Origin: Albugo candida
Lineage: Eukaryota > Oomycota > Peronosporomycetes > Albuginales > Albuginaceae
Direction: 5' to 3'
Assembly (NCBI GenBank): GCA_905220665.1
Contig: CAJNAR010000156.1
Span: 372,001-436,000 of the forward strand
Length of the DNA: 64,000 nt
Shown in pieces: positions 35,814-48,200 of the stretch. Each line of letters starts with the position of its first letter. Position 1 is the first letter of the stretch. The notes below the pieces were generated by a model. It was not told the DNA's origin, ran no database searches, and worked only from the letters and a program-made list of their open reading frames with translations. Position numbers and translations under genes: made by a program.

Positions 35814-38800
35814 CTGTGAGAGATCATAATAGTCTTCTCGTCAATAATTCTGTACTGCAGTAGCCTCAGCCACCTTGATACGAGACCATGTCCAGCTTGT
35901 AAATGCTGCGAATTTGTAAACTTGTAGGACTAGGATCTGAGTTGCACTTCCATTTTGACTTGTCTGTGTCGTACCCGCAGCAATGATCGTCGACTTCCAA
36001 AAAGTCCAGCAAATGATCCTTGCGTTGTGAGTTGATCCAGCACTTTAGATGCGTTCGTCTTGGTCGTAACACTGTATTCGATAGTACCGAACGTGCGTAC
36101 TAAAGGTGGTATAGATCAAGCAAAGTGCTGGAATTGTCAGAGCTGCTGATCGCTGATCGAACAAACGACGATTCCAATCTGTTCAAACGAAGTGCAGTGT
36201 CACCGCTCGCAATGCAAGCCATATATCTGATATAATGTTTTGATATTCTTTCCAATCCGACCGTAGTGCTGCTCCGACTTCACACGCAATATGCGTCCAA
36301 GAGGAGAAAAACTGATCCCAACTAGGGAGTACCTCTCTCCATAATGGTACCGTGTGATCGCACTCTACAAAAGAGATGTTGATCGCATTACACTGCCCCA
36401 CATGAAGGCTGTGTGCACAATATAATGTCGGGCTGAATATCCTTTAAGAATCAGAAACGAGATCGAACTGGCAGCATCCGAAAGGCCATACGGAACTGTA
36501 AATCTTTGTAAATCGGTAAGACACGTTCCCGAAGATGCCGTGATCTAGCCATAAAAGGTAAAACTCCATCCGAATCCAGTGTATCCGATCTCTCCCGTGG
36601 TGACCAATGTATTGACATCGGATGACTCTTTGGGTGGTTCGAGAGGTTTCCAGACGATTCTTGAGAGTTGAGAGCGAGGAATAGATGGAAAATAATGCTT
36701 TCTCTCCTTGCTTGTACTCCAACATTAAGAAAAATCGACCACTTCTGTTTGGTTGAATCCAATGATGAGACTAATTGTAGCGTATATACGCTGTACTATC
36801 TAAGTGACTTCATCGTAAAGCCGAATCAGCAACTTTTCTTCAGCCATATCCGATGTGTTCAGCTCTTCGTCGTTGTAATAGTTGGCGACGAAATATTCCT
36901 TCGTTGGCCATGTGTCGCTGTCTCAAAAAAATTCTTGAAGACTGGTAATCTCGAAAAGCGTAGCAAACGATTCTCGAAACGTCCGATGTGGGTCGGCCAC
37001 CATGCCAAGATTGTATCAAACGCTTTGCGTATTCGGAGTACGAGTAGCAACTTCGTAATTTAATTCTTGGTCGAAATAAAACCACATCGGATATTGTAAT
37101 GCTCTAATCCATCTGATGCCACATCTAAATGCTTGTTTCCACCATGACGATGTGCTCTCGAATTGAATCATTATTCCATGTCGATGTGGTGCGATCTTGA
37201 ATATATCCATCGGCTTGTGTGGTCCAAAGGAAGGTTGGATAAGTTGTAATAATTCCGTTGAAGTAGTCGTCCAATTTGCAGGAATAATGGTCGACGCATC
37301 GGATGCAAACTGCTGAAGTAATTGAATACGTTCTAACCTTAGTCGTCCCACCAAAAAAATAACTTGTAGTCCAACATCTTGTCGGCGAAGATATAAACAT
37401 TCTTTGCTGAGTAGGAGGACGTGTTTTGAATATTTTTTGTGTTTCCGACCAAGCACAAATCAATTTAACATCTATTGCCGATGTTTAATTTTCTCTACTG
37501 GTATGTCCACGCGCATCGTATAATGCCACAGACGCGATAAAGCATCGTCTGCGCAATCAGTAGTCGATCACGGACAGTTCGTGTACGTCGAAACCATACA
37601 CAAACCCATCGTAAAAACGCTTGTCGAGAGTTGAAATAAACATCGTATGGGTCGGTGTTTGGCCGAATGGAATTTCCAAGTACCCGACCGAATCGTTCGA
37701 ACCCAATCTGGTCAAAGTGGGAATACGTGGACAAGGCATGGTCCGATTCAACGAGAGCAAGGATGAATTGCTCAAGTTGAGTTTCGCACCCGATCCATCG
37801 CAAAAGACTTAGACGAGTTCGAGTTGCGTCAGAACACCAATTGGTGTCTCTAAAAGCAATGTCGAATCGTCCGCGAAAAATAAGCCCGTTGCAACAGTCG
37901 TGCAATTCATCCAAATGCCGTGTTCATGTTGTCGAAGTAAAGTTCCCAAAGGTTAGATCATCGTCAGAAAAAGTAATGCTTAGGGAGGATCACCTCGAAC
38001 ACAATCCACGTTGTGGTGTAACGGACGGTATAATATTTACATTGATCATCCACTTCGCCTTCGTGTTATTGTACAAAAGACGAACACAGTCGATAAAACT
38101 TTCCCATTTTTTCCATAACGCGAAACATGTACGTCCAATTGACTCGATCATAAGCTTTCTCAAAGTCGAGAAAAGTCGCATAAGCTTTTACCCCACGATG
38201 AGTGACCAAGTCTTGAATGTCGGTGAGATGGCGAATATGGTGATGTATTGACCGTCCTCGCACAAATGCTTTTTGATCTTGATGGATCAATTTTGGCAAA
38301 AACGGTTGTAATCGATACCCCAAAACCTTTGAAGGCACTATCAAATCGACGCAAAGCAGTGCGATCGGTCGATAGTTGCCACGATCACCTCGTGATCCAG
38401 TTTTGTACAATAATGTTATTGCTGAGTGACGTTATGATCGAAGTAAGATACCTCTTTCCAGCTGATATCCGAACAAGATGTTCAGACACTCGCCAAACGT
38501 TTTCGGATCAAGCTGATAAAATACAGCTGGTAGCCCATCCATATTCCTGAAGAATAACTACTCCGCATGTGCTTGATCCCTTCCGCCATCTCGGTCGTAC
38601 TTCAGCGAGTTGAGAGACGGTCTTGCTCTGCTGAGGCAAGGGAAACTTGAATCGAATCGAGTAACGTTTTTTGCTTCCTGTCACATGAAACATTTCAGTC
38701 GGTCTCTGAGCTATAAAGAGATCCCAAGATATCATCCCAATGATCTCTAAAATCGATAATAATTTCCCTCGTGTTCGATGTCACGGTGCCACATTTTTCT

Positions 38801-41771
38801 GCAACATTTTCGATCCGCACGCGACGACAAGAACTATCCCGAGGGCAAAAAAAATGCTTGGAAGAGTACTCCAATGCTTCACGTGATTGTCGAAGCTTTC
38901 ATCTTGGTTGTATTTCGCATTGTTTTCGACCGAGATTCTGAATTGTTCGAGACTCGATTCGTAAAAATACCGAGACTCATTGGTGTCTTGAATGCAATAT
39001 CGAGCTGCTGCGACTTCCAAAACACTCTGGATAGACTCAACGTCAGGTCGGCTATCTTGTGCAACGTTTCTTAATTCCTTGGAGCTTCTCCTTGATTTTT
39101 GTCTTCCAACTTTCTCACATTTTTCCGGGATTCGAAGTTGTCCGCAACGGTTGAGCACCTAATTTGCTTCCAATTTGAATGCTTCGACAACTTGATGATA
39201 TTCAAATAGTCGTAATGAATATTGCCAATATCCTCGACCCGGAGATTGAGTTGGATTCGCAAAAGTTACATTGGTGCCAGATGATCTCCCGTATGTCGTG
39301 GACGGAAATAATATGAGGTTTTGTACACCATATTGAATAGCTCTTCGGACACGCAGATATAATCTAGCCGATTCTTTCGCAGTAATGTTACTGTTAATAC
39401 TTTTTCAGTCGGATGTTGTATTCTCCAAACATCTGCCACACACAACTGTGAACGCCATTCCAAGCACGCTAATGGACATGGTTCGTGTCGGATTGTTCCA
39501 CTCGAAGCATCGATAGCTGGATCGAGTGATGTGTTGGAATCACCAAATATGATATGTGTTGCGGTCGATTCGAAGTATTGGGGAGCAATAACTCATAAAA
39601 ATCCACTCGTTCCTTGGCCTTGACTGGTGCATATAACCAAATAGCGATTTTGAATGCTTCGTTCGGTATGTTCTTCAGCTTTTGTAAAACCGGGAAAGTC
39701 CGAACGAAGGATTGTCATGACGCCGCCACTGCGGTTTTGAGTCAGATGAAGAACAGCACTGTTGTGATCATTCATAAAAACCAAAATAAGTTCGGTTGGC
39801 TGTGGTCGTGAAACTTGGTCCCTTGAACACAATAAATGGAGTGCTGTAATAGGACGTGGTCGATAATAAGATGACCATGTGTATGAATTCCGTTAACATT
39901 CACCGTGAGTGCTGAGATATTGTTCCACGTTGAAATAATCGAGGAGTCCATAGCATTCACGCTGAAGTGGACCAGCACTCAACCTCGTTTCACCATCTTG
40001 TTGTGAGAAGTGAAGTGTCGTATGCTCCTCTGGGAAAAGCTAAGCTTGACTAAAAGCTCAGCGATGTCACCAGGGAGAACTTTTCGCCATTTAACTCCAC
40101 ACCGTTGAGACCAACACTTAATGCCCACGTCGCAGCGTAAGAAAGATATGATCACATTAGTTGGAAGTAAAGGACAATGATGGCCCGGAATCCAAATCAC
40201 TGGTGCGTCGGTGAGATAGCGTAGACACTGATCGTTTGTGTAGAATGTCGGAGCAGTACTTAAAAGTAAGAGTTTCAAAAACGCGAGCGCTTTGGTTGCT
40301 CGATTCAAAACCGAGAACTATGTCCGGCACTGATGTCAACCATGACATTACTTTCTCGGACAAAACCGATCGCTTCGAGTGAATTTTTCCACCAACGCGG
40401 TGACTCCATCGCGTCGCAAACGTAACATCGTCACCGAGATTGTACGCTTCAAAACGCGGTTTATAATGAGTAAATGCGCCAAATCTATCCAAAGCTTTCT
40501 CATTCGGCTCCATACACGCGAGGAGCACATCATTCATCGTGATCGGATGATCAAGTGCAGCTCGGATGATTTGTCCGGGTTTGTCGCAGAACTGGACAAA
40601 CTTTCTTACGTGAGGGATGCAAGCATCGGCTAGAACCAGCTTGTCCGGGTGGAGCAAGTGAAGGGCATTTTTCGAATCGATTTCCATGAGCCCTCGTATA
40701 TCACCAATTCGGATTGCTCGCTCCGTTTTCTCGAAAGTTGTATACCGTTTTGATATAAGTGTTCCTCCTCTTTCGAGGAGGCCACCTCTTTTGGCATCCG
40801 TGTTCTCAGCGGGATAATTTGGACGCGATTTCCATTCTTCATATTGGCAATCGCTTTTATCTCTTCCATCTCCACCAGCACAGTTGCAAGCACAGAAAAA
40901 TTATCACTGGTCGCTAACGTCGGAAGCGTAAGATGTGGTACTTTGGAGACCATTTGTTCGAACGGCTCCACCCGATTACGTTTCCACTAGTCCATGCCAT
41001 TACATGGATACATCCCCATCCCGCTCCACCCGTGGTTGTGGATACGATTGACTGGCCACTTGGAGGATGGGACGAGACGGCTACAATAAGGCCGTCTATT
41101 CTGGTCGTGTGGTAGTGGGGGAGTGTTGAGCTTCAGCGAGAGTTGATCGGAGAGCTTCCGTTCAGGTTTCCTCGTCTCCAATTCTCGATGTGGAACTGGC
41201 TTCACTACCGTTCGTGGTGCCACCACGAGTGCTTTTGGCTCGGTGGTTTGTTTCGTTGTTGTTCTTGTTTTCATGGTTGTTGTATGTTTTGCATCTGGGT
41301 TGGATGTTGATTTCGGCTTTGTTTTTGATTATTGTTTTTGCTTTAGTCGTCGCCGTGCTCCCGTGCCTGATGTAGCACCCAAAATCAGGCAATAAGAACT
41401 ACGTTGACCGAAACGTGTTCGTTCCGTTGGAATAGGATCATTCCTCCCCTTACTGGGTAGAGCTGTTTGTCGTAAGCGATTTTCTCTAGCACTTCCCAAC
41501 TCGAATTTACTGCTGGGGGCATGTCAAAGAGCTAGAATAGACTCTTCAAGTCGACATAACCACTTCTATAGTGGTAATCGTCTCGCGAAAAGTGTCATAC
41601 ACTACGAGTTTGTTACACCCGAGTTTGTGAAGAGCGCGGAGCATGCTGTTCCGTTCCTCCTCCACACCAACACCGAAGACATCGAGATAGTATTTCGTTT
41701 CCAGAGCATCAAATTCTTTAAAAAATACTTGTCTCCAGGGATGTCCTCCGTGCTGACCATCACTCTGATAC

Positions 41772-42072
41772 GCTAGAGCTCGGGCGAACTTTCGCGTGGC
41801 GCTTCCAAAGCCATAAGCCTCCGATATCGACGCTATCAAGAAATTGTATGCTGATAGGGAGCATCCAGAGTGGTCGGTCTTGGCTGCAACATGGAAGCAG
41901 CAAAACCTTTCCAAATCCGAAAGCCACCTTTCCAATGGTCTTGGAGACGGGACAGTCGTTAATCCGTACTCCAAATGGGAAAATTCGAACCTCTTTGATG
42001 CGAGATCACGGCAATCGGGTATTTGAAAGCTTACTGGAGAGCCGTTCAATCACTCAGATGTCCAAAATGCCA
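41772..42072 (+). other. Inverted 5' segment of LINE C (twin-priming scar)
   Basis: ORF1 codons that normally precede the block at 41770 are here on the plus strand. The junction joins GCTAGAGCTCGGGCGAA (equivalent to about 10910 of unit B) to CCATCACTCTGAT (equivalent to about 10590). About 15-20 bases of the normal sequence between the two breakpoints are missing. The right end at 42072 corresponds to about 10613 of unit B. Confidence 0.82.
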
Positions 42073-43215
42073 GAGGCTGGAAGACTTCTTATGACCCAGC
42101 ACATTATGGATCTCGAAAAATTTGAATACACGGTGAGGATATATCAGATCGTCCGACGGCTCACGCTGGAAATGCGGTCAGCGTTGTTGTTATCACTTCC
42201 ATATTGCAAAGAAGCTGGGTAATTTCTTTCCATATGGCGCGGTCTTGTCGTACAATTGACAGGGCGTATAGATCTGCTGTATTGCGGATACGTAGTGTAT
42301 TTTATGTCGAGCTGTAGGTCCTTGTCGAGTATGTTTGGTGGGCAGGTGGTGTACGACCCCGATAGGCAGGCATGTTCCTAGTAGAATGATAGTATCCGAG
42401 CATGTTCATAGGCTGTGCGCGGCGAAGAATATGACCAAAGAGCTTCCATCGAGACCTCGTCAGGTGGATTCGGAGTGGTTTTGTGGTTTTTTGTTACAAC
42501 TCTTGTACAAATCCGCATTGTTGATGTGCTGAGAATAGTGGATACGGAGTGCACGGTGAAGCTGACGACGGTGATACACTTCAGTACTGCTAATGTCGCT
42601 GTCTATGAGAGCCCATGTTTCACAGTTATATATTAGAATAGTAGCACGCAGACATTCTATAGGCGAATGCGTAATGTCTCTGAAAGAAGGTGAGGATGAA
42701 GCATAGTTTCCGAAGTCTTAGAAAGGCACGGGGTTTCGTGAGCTATATGCTTCTGTACGTCTTCGTAGTCACCAAGTAGTGATCCCAGCTTGCGAACGGT
42801 GCGTCAACTTTCGTCGGGCGTGTCCGGATAGTCGTTTGCTCAGTTTTGCCCATATTGATGGTCAAATACCATGCCCGGAACACTCGCTCGACGTAAGAAG
42901 TATATGATCGAGACGATTAAGATCACTGTGAATGGAGTCTACATCATCGCCAAACACGATGGTATTGAGCTCCCACATTGGAACCTGGAGGTGGTGGCAT
43001 AGATCTCGTAGTACGGCTACCAAGTAGGCTACGAACAAAAGCGGGGAAGTGCATCTCCTTGAGGTGTACCTTGTTTACTTGCGAATGCTAAGTAGCATTT
43101 CATCCCAAGGCGGGGATTAGGTCCTTTTTCTTTCACTGAACGCCTTCGTTCATTTTCGCTGAGGCCAACCAGGGCTCTAGCTCCTCCAAGCATGGTGCTG
43201 CGAGTGCTTTCGTCA
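42073..43215 (-). mobile_element. RT and 3' fragment of a second LINE family
   Basis: Minus strand: GTPQGDALP (about 43050-43080), then in another frame SPLLFVAYLVAVLRDLCHH and the catalytic FGDDVDSIHSDLNRLDHIL (about 42895-42955), followed by a C-terminal block (LIYNCETWALID; YHRRQLHRALRIHY) down to about 42200. Frameshifts are frequent. Motifs differ from the LINE A/B/C family. The 5' side fuses at about 43.2 kb with a copia RNase H on the same strand. Confidence 0.72.
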
Positions 43216-44800
43216 TCAATCCGCAGCCATAATACGACTTTCGAGGTATCTTGGCAATAAAGTCCGCTTTTCGCATGATAGGTTTTGAATTTGATTCGAA
43301 CGTCAACTTGCTTCGACTTCGCAGACGAATCATCTACTCCGAGCTGCGTCAATGCCACCTGATTATCCACATTAATGTTTTTAGATTCTTTAAAACTCAA
43401 ACCAACCTCACAAAGCAATTTTCGTATTCCAATCACTGGCACGACCATAACAGAAGCCGCGGTCAATTCTGCTTCCAGGAAAATAGCGACACACCACCTT
43501 GTTTTTCCACTACCACGACACTGGCCTTTCATCACCAATAATCCAGCCACCCAGCCACCCAGCCACCCAGCCACCCATTACCGATTTTCTATCCGCTCGG
43601 TCTGCAGCAAAATTAGCATTGCTTAAGCCGAAAATTTACACGTCATCACATTCTGTATTTTCTCCATCCATTCCCAATCGCATTGTTTTCGTACCTTGTA
43701 AATACATCGCAACTTTGTTGATCAATTCGTAAGCGCCCAAGGATGGTGAATGACTTTGTTCAGAGACTCGGTGCGCCGCGTTAAGATATATCCGGTATCG
43801 AAAGCCAGAGCAAACCACCCACCAGGGACTAAAATTATTGATAGTAGTAGTACTGTACCGGTTTTGCGGGATAATTTCACGTCCTCTTCATGAGAGTTGC
43901 TGACTTCGTCACCGGTTGGAGTACGAACACCGCATGACGCCTTCAAACCGTTATCTCGTAACATTTCACGAATAGAAACCTCTTGGTCAATGTTGTACCC
44001 ATCGTCATCGTCATAAATGATGCGTACTCCCAAAAACTTGTCTACATCCTTGATAGACAAATTCTTTAGGTCACCAAAAAATACATATTTTACGAGATGG
44101 ATTTCTATCGCTGTCACGAGAGGATCGTCGATGTATACTTTCGCAGCTATTGGATCTTCATATATGCGTTTCCAATACACACACGTATCCGTAAGGCACC
44201 GTGTAAAATACAAACTCTCCAGTTTCTTATGTAGCAGATTGCTCCACAATTGTCCTGAGTGTTCAAGCCCATACACCGCCTTACGCAATTCCAATGCGAG
44301 ATCGTTTTCACTGGCGGCGCTCAGACTTTCGACCACTTCACGTTTTATCTTCATACCTTGGAGTATGCGAAGAAAAATTCTTAAACCAGGTTCTTTTTCT
44401 GCTTTCACATACGCATTCGTCATGTCTTCATGCTTTGCTGGCACTCGCCTTTTTCTAGCCAAAGAAAGTATGAGATTGTTACTCGACATGTCCATGACTT
44501 CACCAAAAGTGATTTTGTAATCACGACCAAAAACTTGATCATTTCCACAGGCTACCAGCCTGGCCTTATAACGCTCGATGTCACCATTTACATCTCTTTT
44601 GATTTTATAAATTCACTTGGAATGCAGACTGTGAGCATCCTTCGGCAATCGTTCCACCTTCCAGACCCCTTGCGCTTGTAGTTCTACTTCCAAATGGCCT
44701 TTTCCCACGCACTTTTTTGCGCACTACGAATAGCTTCGCCGTAGTTTTTTTTGGTTCCGACTCATGTGCGGTGTTCACAACCCCCACTATGGTCTCTTTG
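43216..44800 (-). mobile_element. Ty1/copia element 3, RT and RNase H fragment
   Basis: Downwards: RT start (SAQKSAWEKAIWK, LPKDAHSLHSKWIYKIKRDV, VNGDIERYKARLVACGNDQV), RT core in an open frame of 257 codons (44495-43722: HEDMTNAYVKAEKEPGLRIF, AVYGLEHSGQLWSNLL, and VYIDDPLVTA at the catalytic YVDD position), and RNase H (EAELTAASVMV, INVDNQVALTQLG; about 43240-43490). No LTR, gag or integrase seen. More distant from copia 1 and 2. RNase H is interrupted by a short minisatellite at 43543-43577. Confidence 0.82.
43543..43577. repeat. 8-bp tandem repeat (CCAGCCAC)
   Basis: About 4.5 copies of CCAGCCAC in direct tandem. On the minus strand it reads as GWVAGWLGG-like repeats in the copia 3 open frame. 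Confidence 0.85.
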
Positions 44801-45236
44801 CCAGACCTCTTGATAATTCAACCCATTTTCCCATGTCTTGAGCGTGTCACCTATTCATGCAATGGGATGACCAATTCTATCCCACTTCAAAGCTCTAATC
44901 ACCGGATGATTATACTAGACATCAAAGTCGGGTTTTATTACTTAATTCAGTAATTATCCCGGGTAGGCCACTCCGGGCCGATGTGGATGTACTCGGCGCT
45001 CAACCTCCCTGCAATCGCGTCCCTCACGGATGCGAGAAGCCACATGCACACGGTTGTAACTCTAATCAAATTAACTAATAGCATTCACAGCTCTCACATT
45101 TCTGTCTATATTGCATTATCAAACTCTGCTCATGGTAAATAGATGAGAAGTTTTCGAGCTGCTAACCGATCGTGACCGTTATAGTTGTAGATTTCAAGAA
45201 GTGTAACCGATATCTACCTCGTAACGTAAATTGAAA
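44801..45236. other. Intergenic; 5' region of the PHD gene
   Basis: Boundary between the transposon block and the gene-rich part. No coding motif. It must contain the promoter and leader of the gene starting at 45237; no core-promoter motif can be called securely. Confidence 0.55.
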
Positions 45237-48200
45237 ATGGATGAAGAGACTGGAGAGAATCGTCAGCAAACATATACGGATTTTGAGGAAGAACAACATG
45301 CAAACCATAGCGGAGTACTACGTGTGTATGAACTGTGCAATGGAGAAAATCAATCTGCTGAAGAAGCAGGTCCAGAAAAAACGCTAGATGTCAACAAAGA
45401 CACCAGTGCCCATGCAAAACGAAAAAAACGAAAAATCAAACCTTTGGCCAGGGCTCAACGACTCAATCATGTCAAAAATGATCCTGATAATAGGAGAAAA
45501 CCTAAAATGATCATAACCGTTTTAGAAAATGACATCAATGACAAAGAAGAGGGCTCCATGAACGGTCAAAGTAGCGACAAAAAAGGACATGACAGTGATC
45601 ATGACGCATGGACCGATCATAATCGTTGGTATTGTAATTTGTGCAAGGTACCGTGGTCTTATAACGTTGAAATTAACTGTGATATAATTGTTCTATAACG
45701 TTAGGACGGCGGTGAGCTTCTTTGCTGCGATCGATGCCCAAGAGCTTTTCATTTGAAGTGGTACGTATCATTGCTTTCCGAGTGCTGTTGTCGCGCATCA
45801 AGCACGCCGATACGCTAGCCTAGGTCTACAGAAAGATGACATCCCGGAATCCGAGTGGTATTGCAAGTTTTGCGCGTGAGTGTCGGAAGAATTTGTGGAG
45901 GTTTTTAGGCTCTTACATTTTCAATTTGGATAGCGATTGCCTCACAAGACGGCGAGCTACGCAAGAATCAAAAGAAAAAGCTCGTATTACAAGGGAAGCT
46001 GAACGACTTGAACGAGATGCTAACCGAAAGAAACTCCAGCAAGAAAAAGAGGACTCGGAGTTTGAAAAGTCTATGGAAGCTATTGAAGCACGAGCTCGAC
46101 GTGTCATCGAAATCCAAGATCGCATTATATTAAGTCGGAAAAAGGTCCGATTTCGAGACAAAGAAGAGGAGAAGCTTGGAAAGGTGGCCGAAAACTTTGG
46201 TGAAAGTATACGATGCGCTAAGGAGCATTTAGAGAAACTTGAGAAAGAAGATACCGCGTTAAGGAAGAAGGTAGGCATGCTCACAGGTTTCGAAGGATGC
46301 TGATGGGAATCAACTTTTTTCAGGAAGAAGCGTTGGAAAAGAGAAGAAAGTTCTATGAGGGAACACCCGAAAAATCAATGCATGCAAGTGCCGAGGTTGA
46401 AACGGAGCAAATCGCAAAGCTCCCTTCTCCGCCGTACGTTTCTTTGCTCCATTTATATCCAAGCCTTTATTCACATACAGGACAGGCCATCAAAATGTCC
46501 TTTCATAGGAATCCCCGAGAAAAATGTTGGCATCTTACTGGCGGTGTTCGACTGTCTTTCAACTTTTGGAGCTGTGCTGGAAATCGCTCCACTCACAGCG
46601 GAGTCATTTAGCCAAGCTTTGACGCGATCCAGTTCAAATAATCTTTTGCAGGAGATTCATATGTGTCTTCTTGATCTCATACTACAAGATCGTGAAGACG
46701 AAGAGTATGTTTCCGACGTTGAACAAGAGCTAGATGAGCAAGAATTGTGCCGTCATCAGCTAGAACAAACTCCTCTTTCCCTTGGTGTGCCCACGTCAAA
46801 CATGCTCAACTCTTTATCGTGGCCGTCTGTTTTGTACAGCTTCATTCTCTCCGTTCCTCGATTCCTCTCAAATGGATCCGCATTGCTTCGAGAAGCAACG
46901 GAGCACCTAAAGACACACGCTCACGCTGAGCTCTCGGTCGAACACAAATTGGCGCTGCTCAACTTCCTCATAAGTCGAGTTTACATGACCGAAAAACTTC
47001 GCAAAGTGATTGGTAACAACACGGATCGGATGATGAAAACCATGAAAGAATACAATCGTATGATGCTTCAGGAACGTCGGATTCAAGTCGAAGAAGAAAA
47101 GCGTCTTGGCGAAAGACATCGAACGAAATTGGCAGAATTCACGGAGAAGAAGGAAGCGTTCAAATCAGAATCTCAAGACGAAGATGGGATCAAGCGAGAA
47201 TTAGATATCGAAGAGGAGGAACTCGATGAGAAAGAAAGAGAGGAGGAAGAGCATTTGCGAGTCCGCGAAGAAGAACTTGATGCACTCCAAGAACAAGATC
47301 AAATCTCTCGGCACACATACGTGATTGAAAAGAAGAAGCTAGAGCAAGAACGGGACGAATTCTGCAAATCTCGTGAGCTAAGGCAGCAGAAACGACGATC
47401 AGCGGAGCAATTGGAACGCAAACAAGAAAGCATTAAAGAAGCAATCCGTCAGAATCTCGCCAAAAGAGATATGGGAGCGCTTCGTGGGATGGTAACCAAA
47501 GCTTCAGAATTAGGAATTCCTGAAGAGCTGTTGTTTCATGTCACGCATTTGCTGGAAGTTCGGCGATTGGAAGAAGATCGAGAAAAGACGAATGAATCGA
47601 AGCGACAGCTCTTTAAAGATGAGTTGCGTAAAAATGCCATTCGAACGGAAGCCTTGGGTCAAGACGAATATCGATGCAAATACTGGTATTTCAAAGGGGA
47701 TCCCATGCGACTATATGTCGAAGTACCCATGGAATCAGCTTCGCCCTATCAAAGCAATTGGTACTACTATTCTTCTAAGCAACAAGTGAGAGACTTGATC
47801 CAGTATTTGGATCGTAAATCTGATGAAGCTCTGAGAGAGCGATTGGAAGCTCTTTTGTCTGAGTTGCCTAGCGAAAGTCCAAGTTCTGCGATCGCCAACA
47901 TGCAGAAAGAAGATCCCGCTCACCATTTCTATCGCCAAGAAAGCTTCACTCCGTCATCTTGGTCCAACACATTAAAACAATGGCCGAAATCAGTGTATCC
48001 AGAAGCAACAATTCAAGCATTACAACAAGAGCTCTTACATTTGCATTCATGGCTTTCTAATCGACTTGAAGATCGTGGAAGCGACTGGAAAGAGCGTCCC
48101 GTGCGCGGTCAAAAGGATTGGCTACAAATGCTCGAAACTCCAACTTTGGAGAGCTGTGTGACTGCGCTTTTGATGCTGGAACGGGAAATATTCACACTTC

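Larger units (their letters stand above)
35710..42072 (-). mobile_element. LINE copy C, near full length with 5' inversion
   Basis: Third copy of the LINE family of 4347-11345, minus strand: 3' UTR with the 93-nt intron-like segment (35721-35813), zinc-binding C-terminus (35866-36760), RT (37016-38410, FLDFEKAYDRVNW at about 38130-38170), endonuclease (39266-39978) and ORF1 (39979-41770). The segment 41772-42072 carries ORF1 sequence in the opposite orientation: ASDID, LYADREHPEWSVL, TFPMVLETGQSL and VFESLLESRS read on the plus strand. All frames are broken. No clear target duplication. Confidence 0.88.

Noticed and set aside
43543..43577. CRISPR-like array
   Set aside because: Units are direct 8-bp tandem repeats without spacers, in a eukaryotic transposon.
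45913..46284. 123-codon Ser/Arg-rich minus-strand ORF
   Set aside because: Shadow of the coiled-coil exon of the DDT-PHD gene, which is in frame with supported splice sites.
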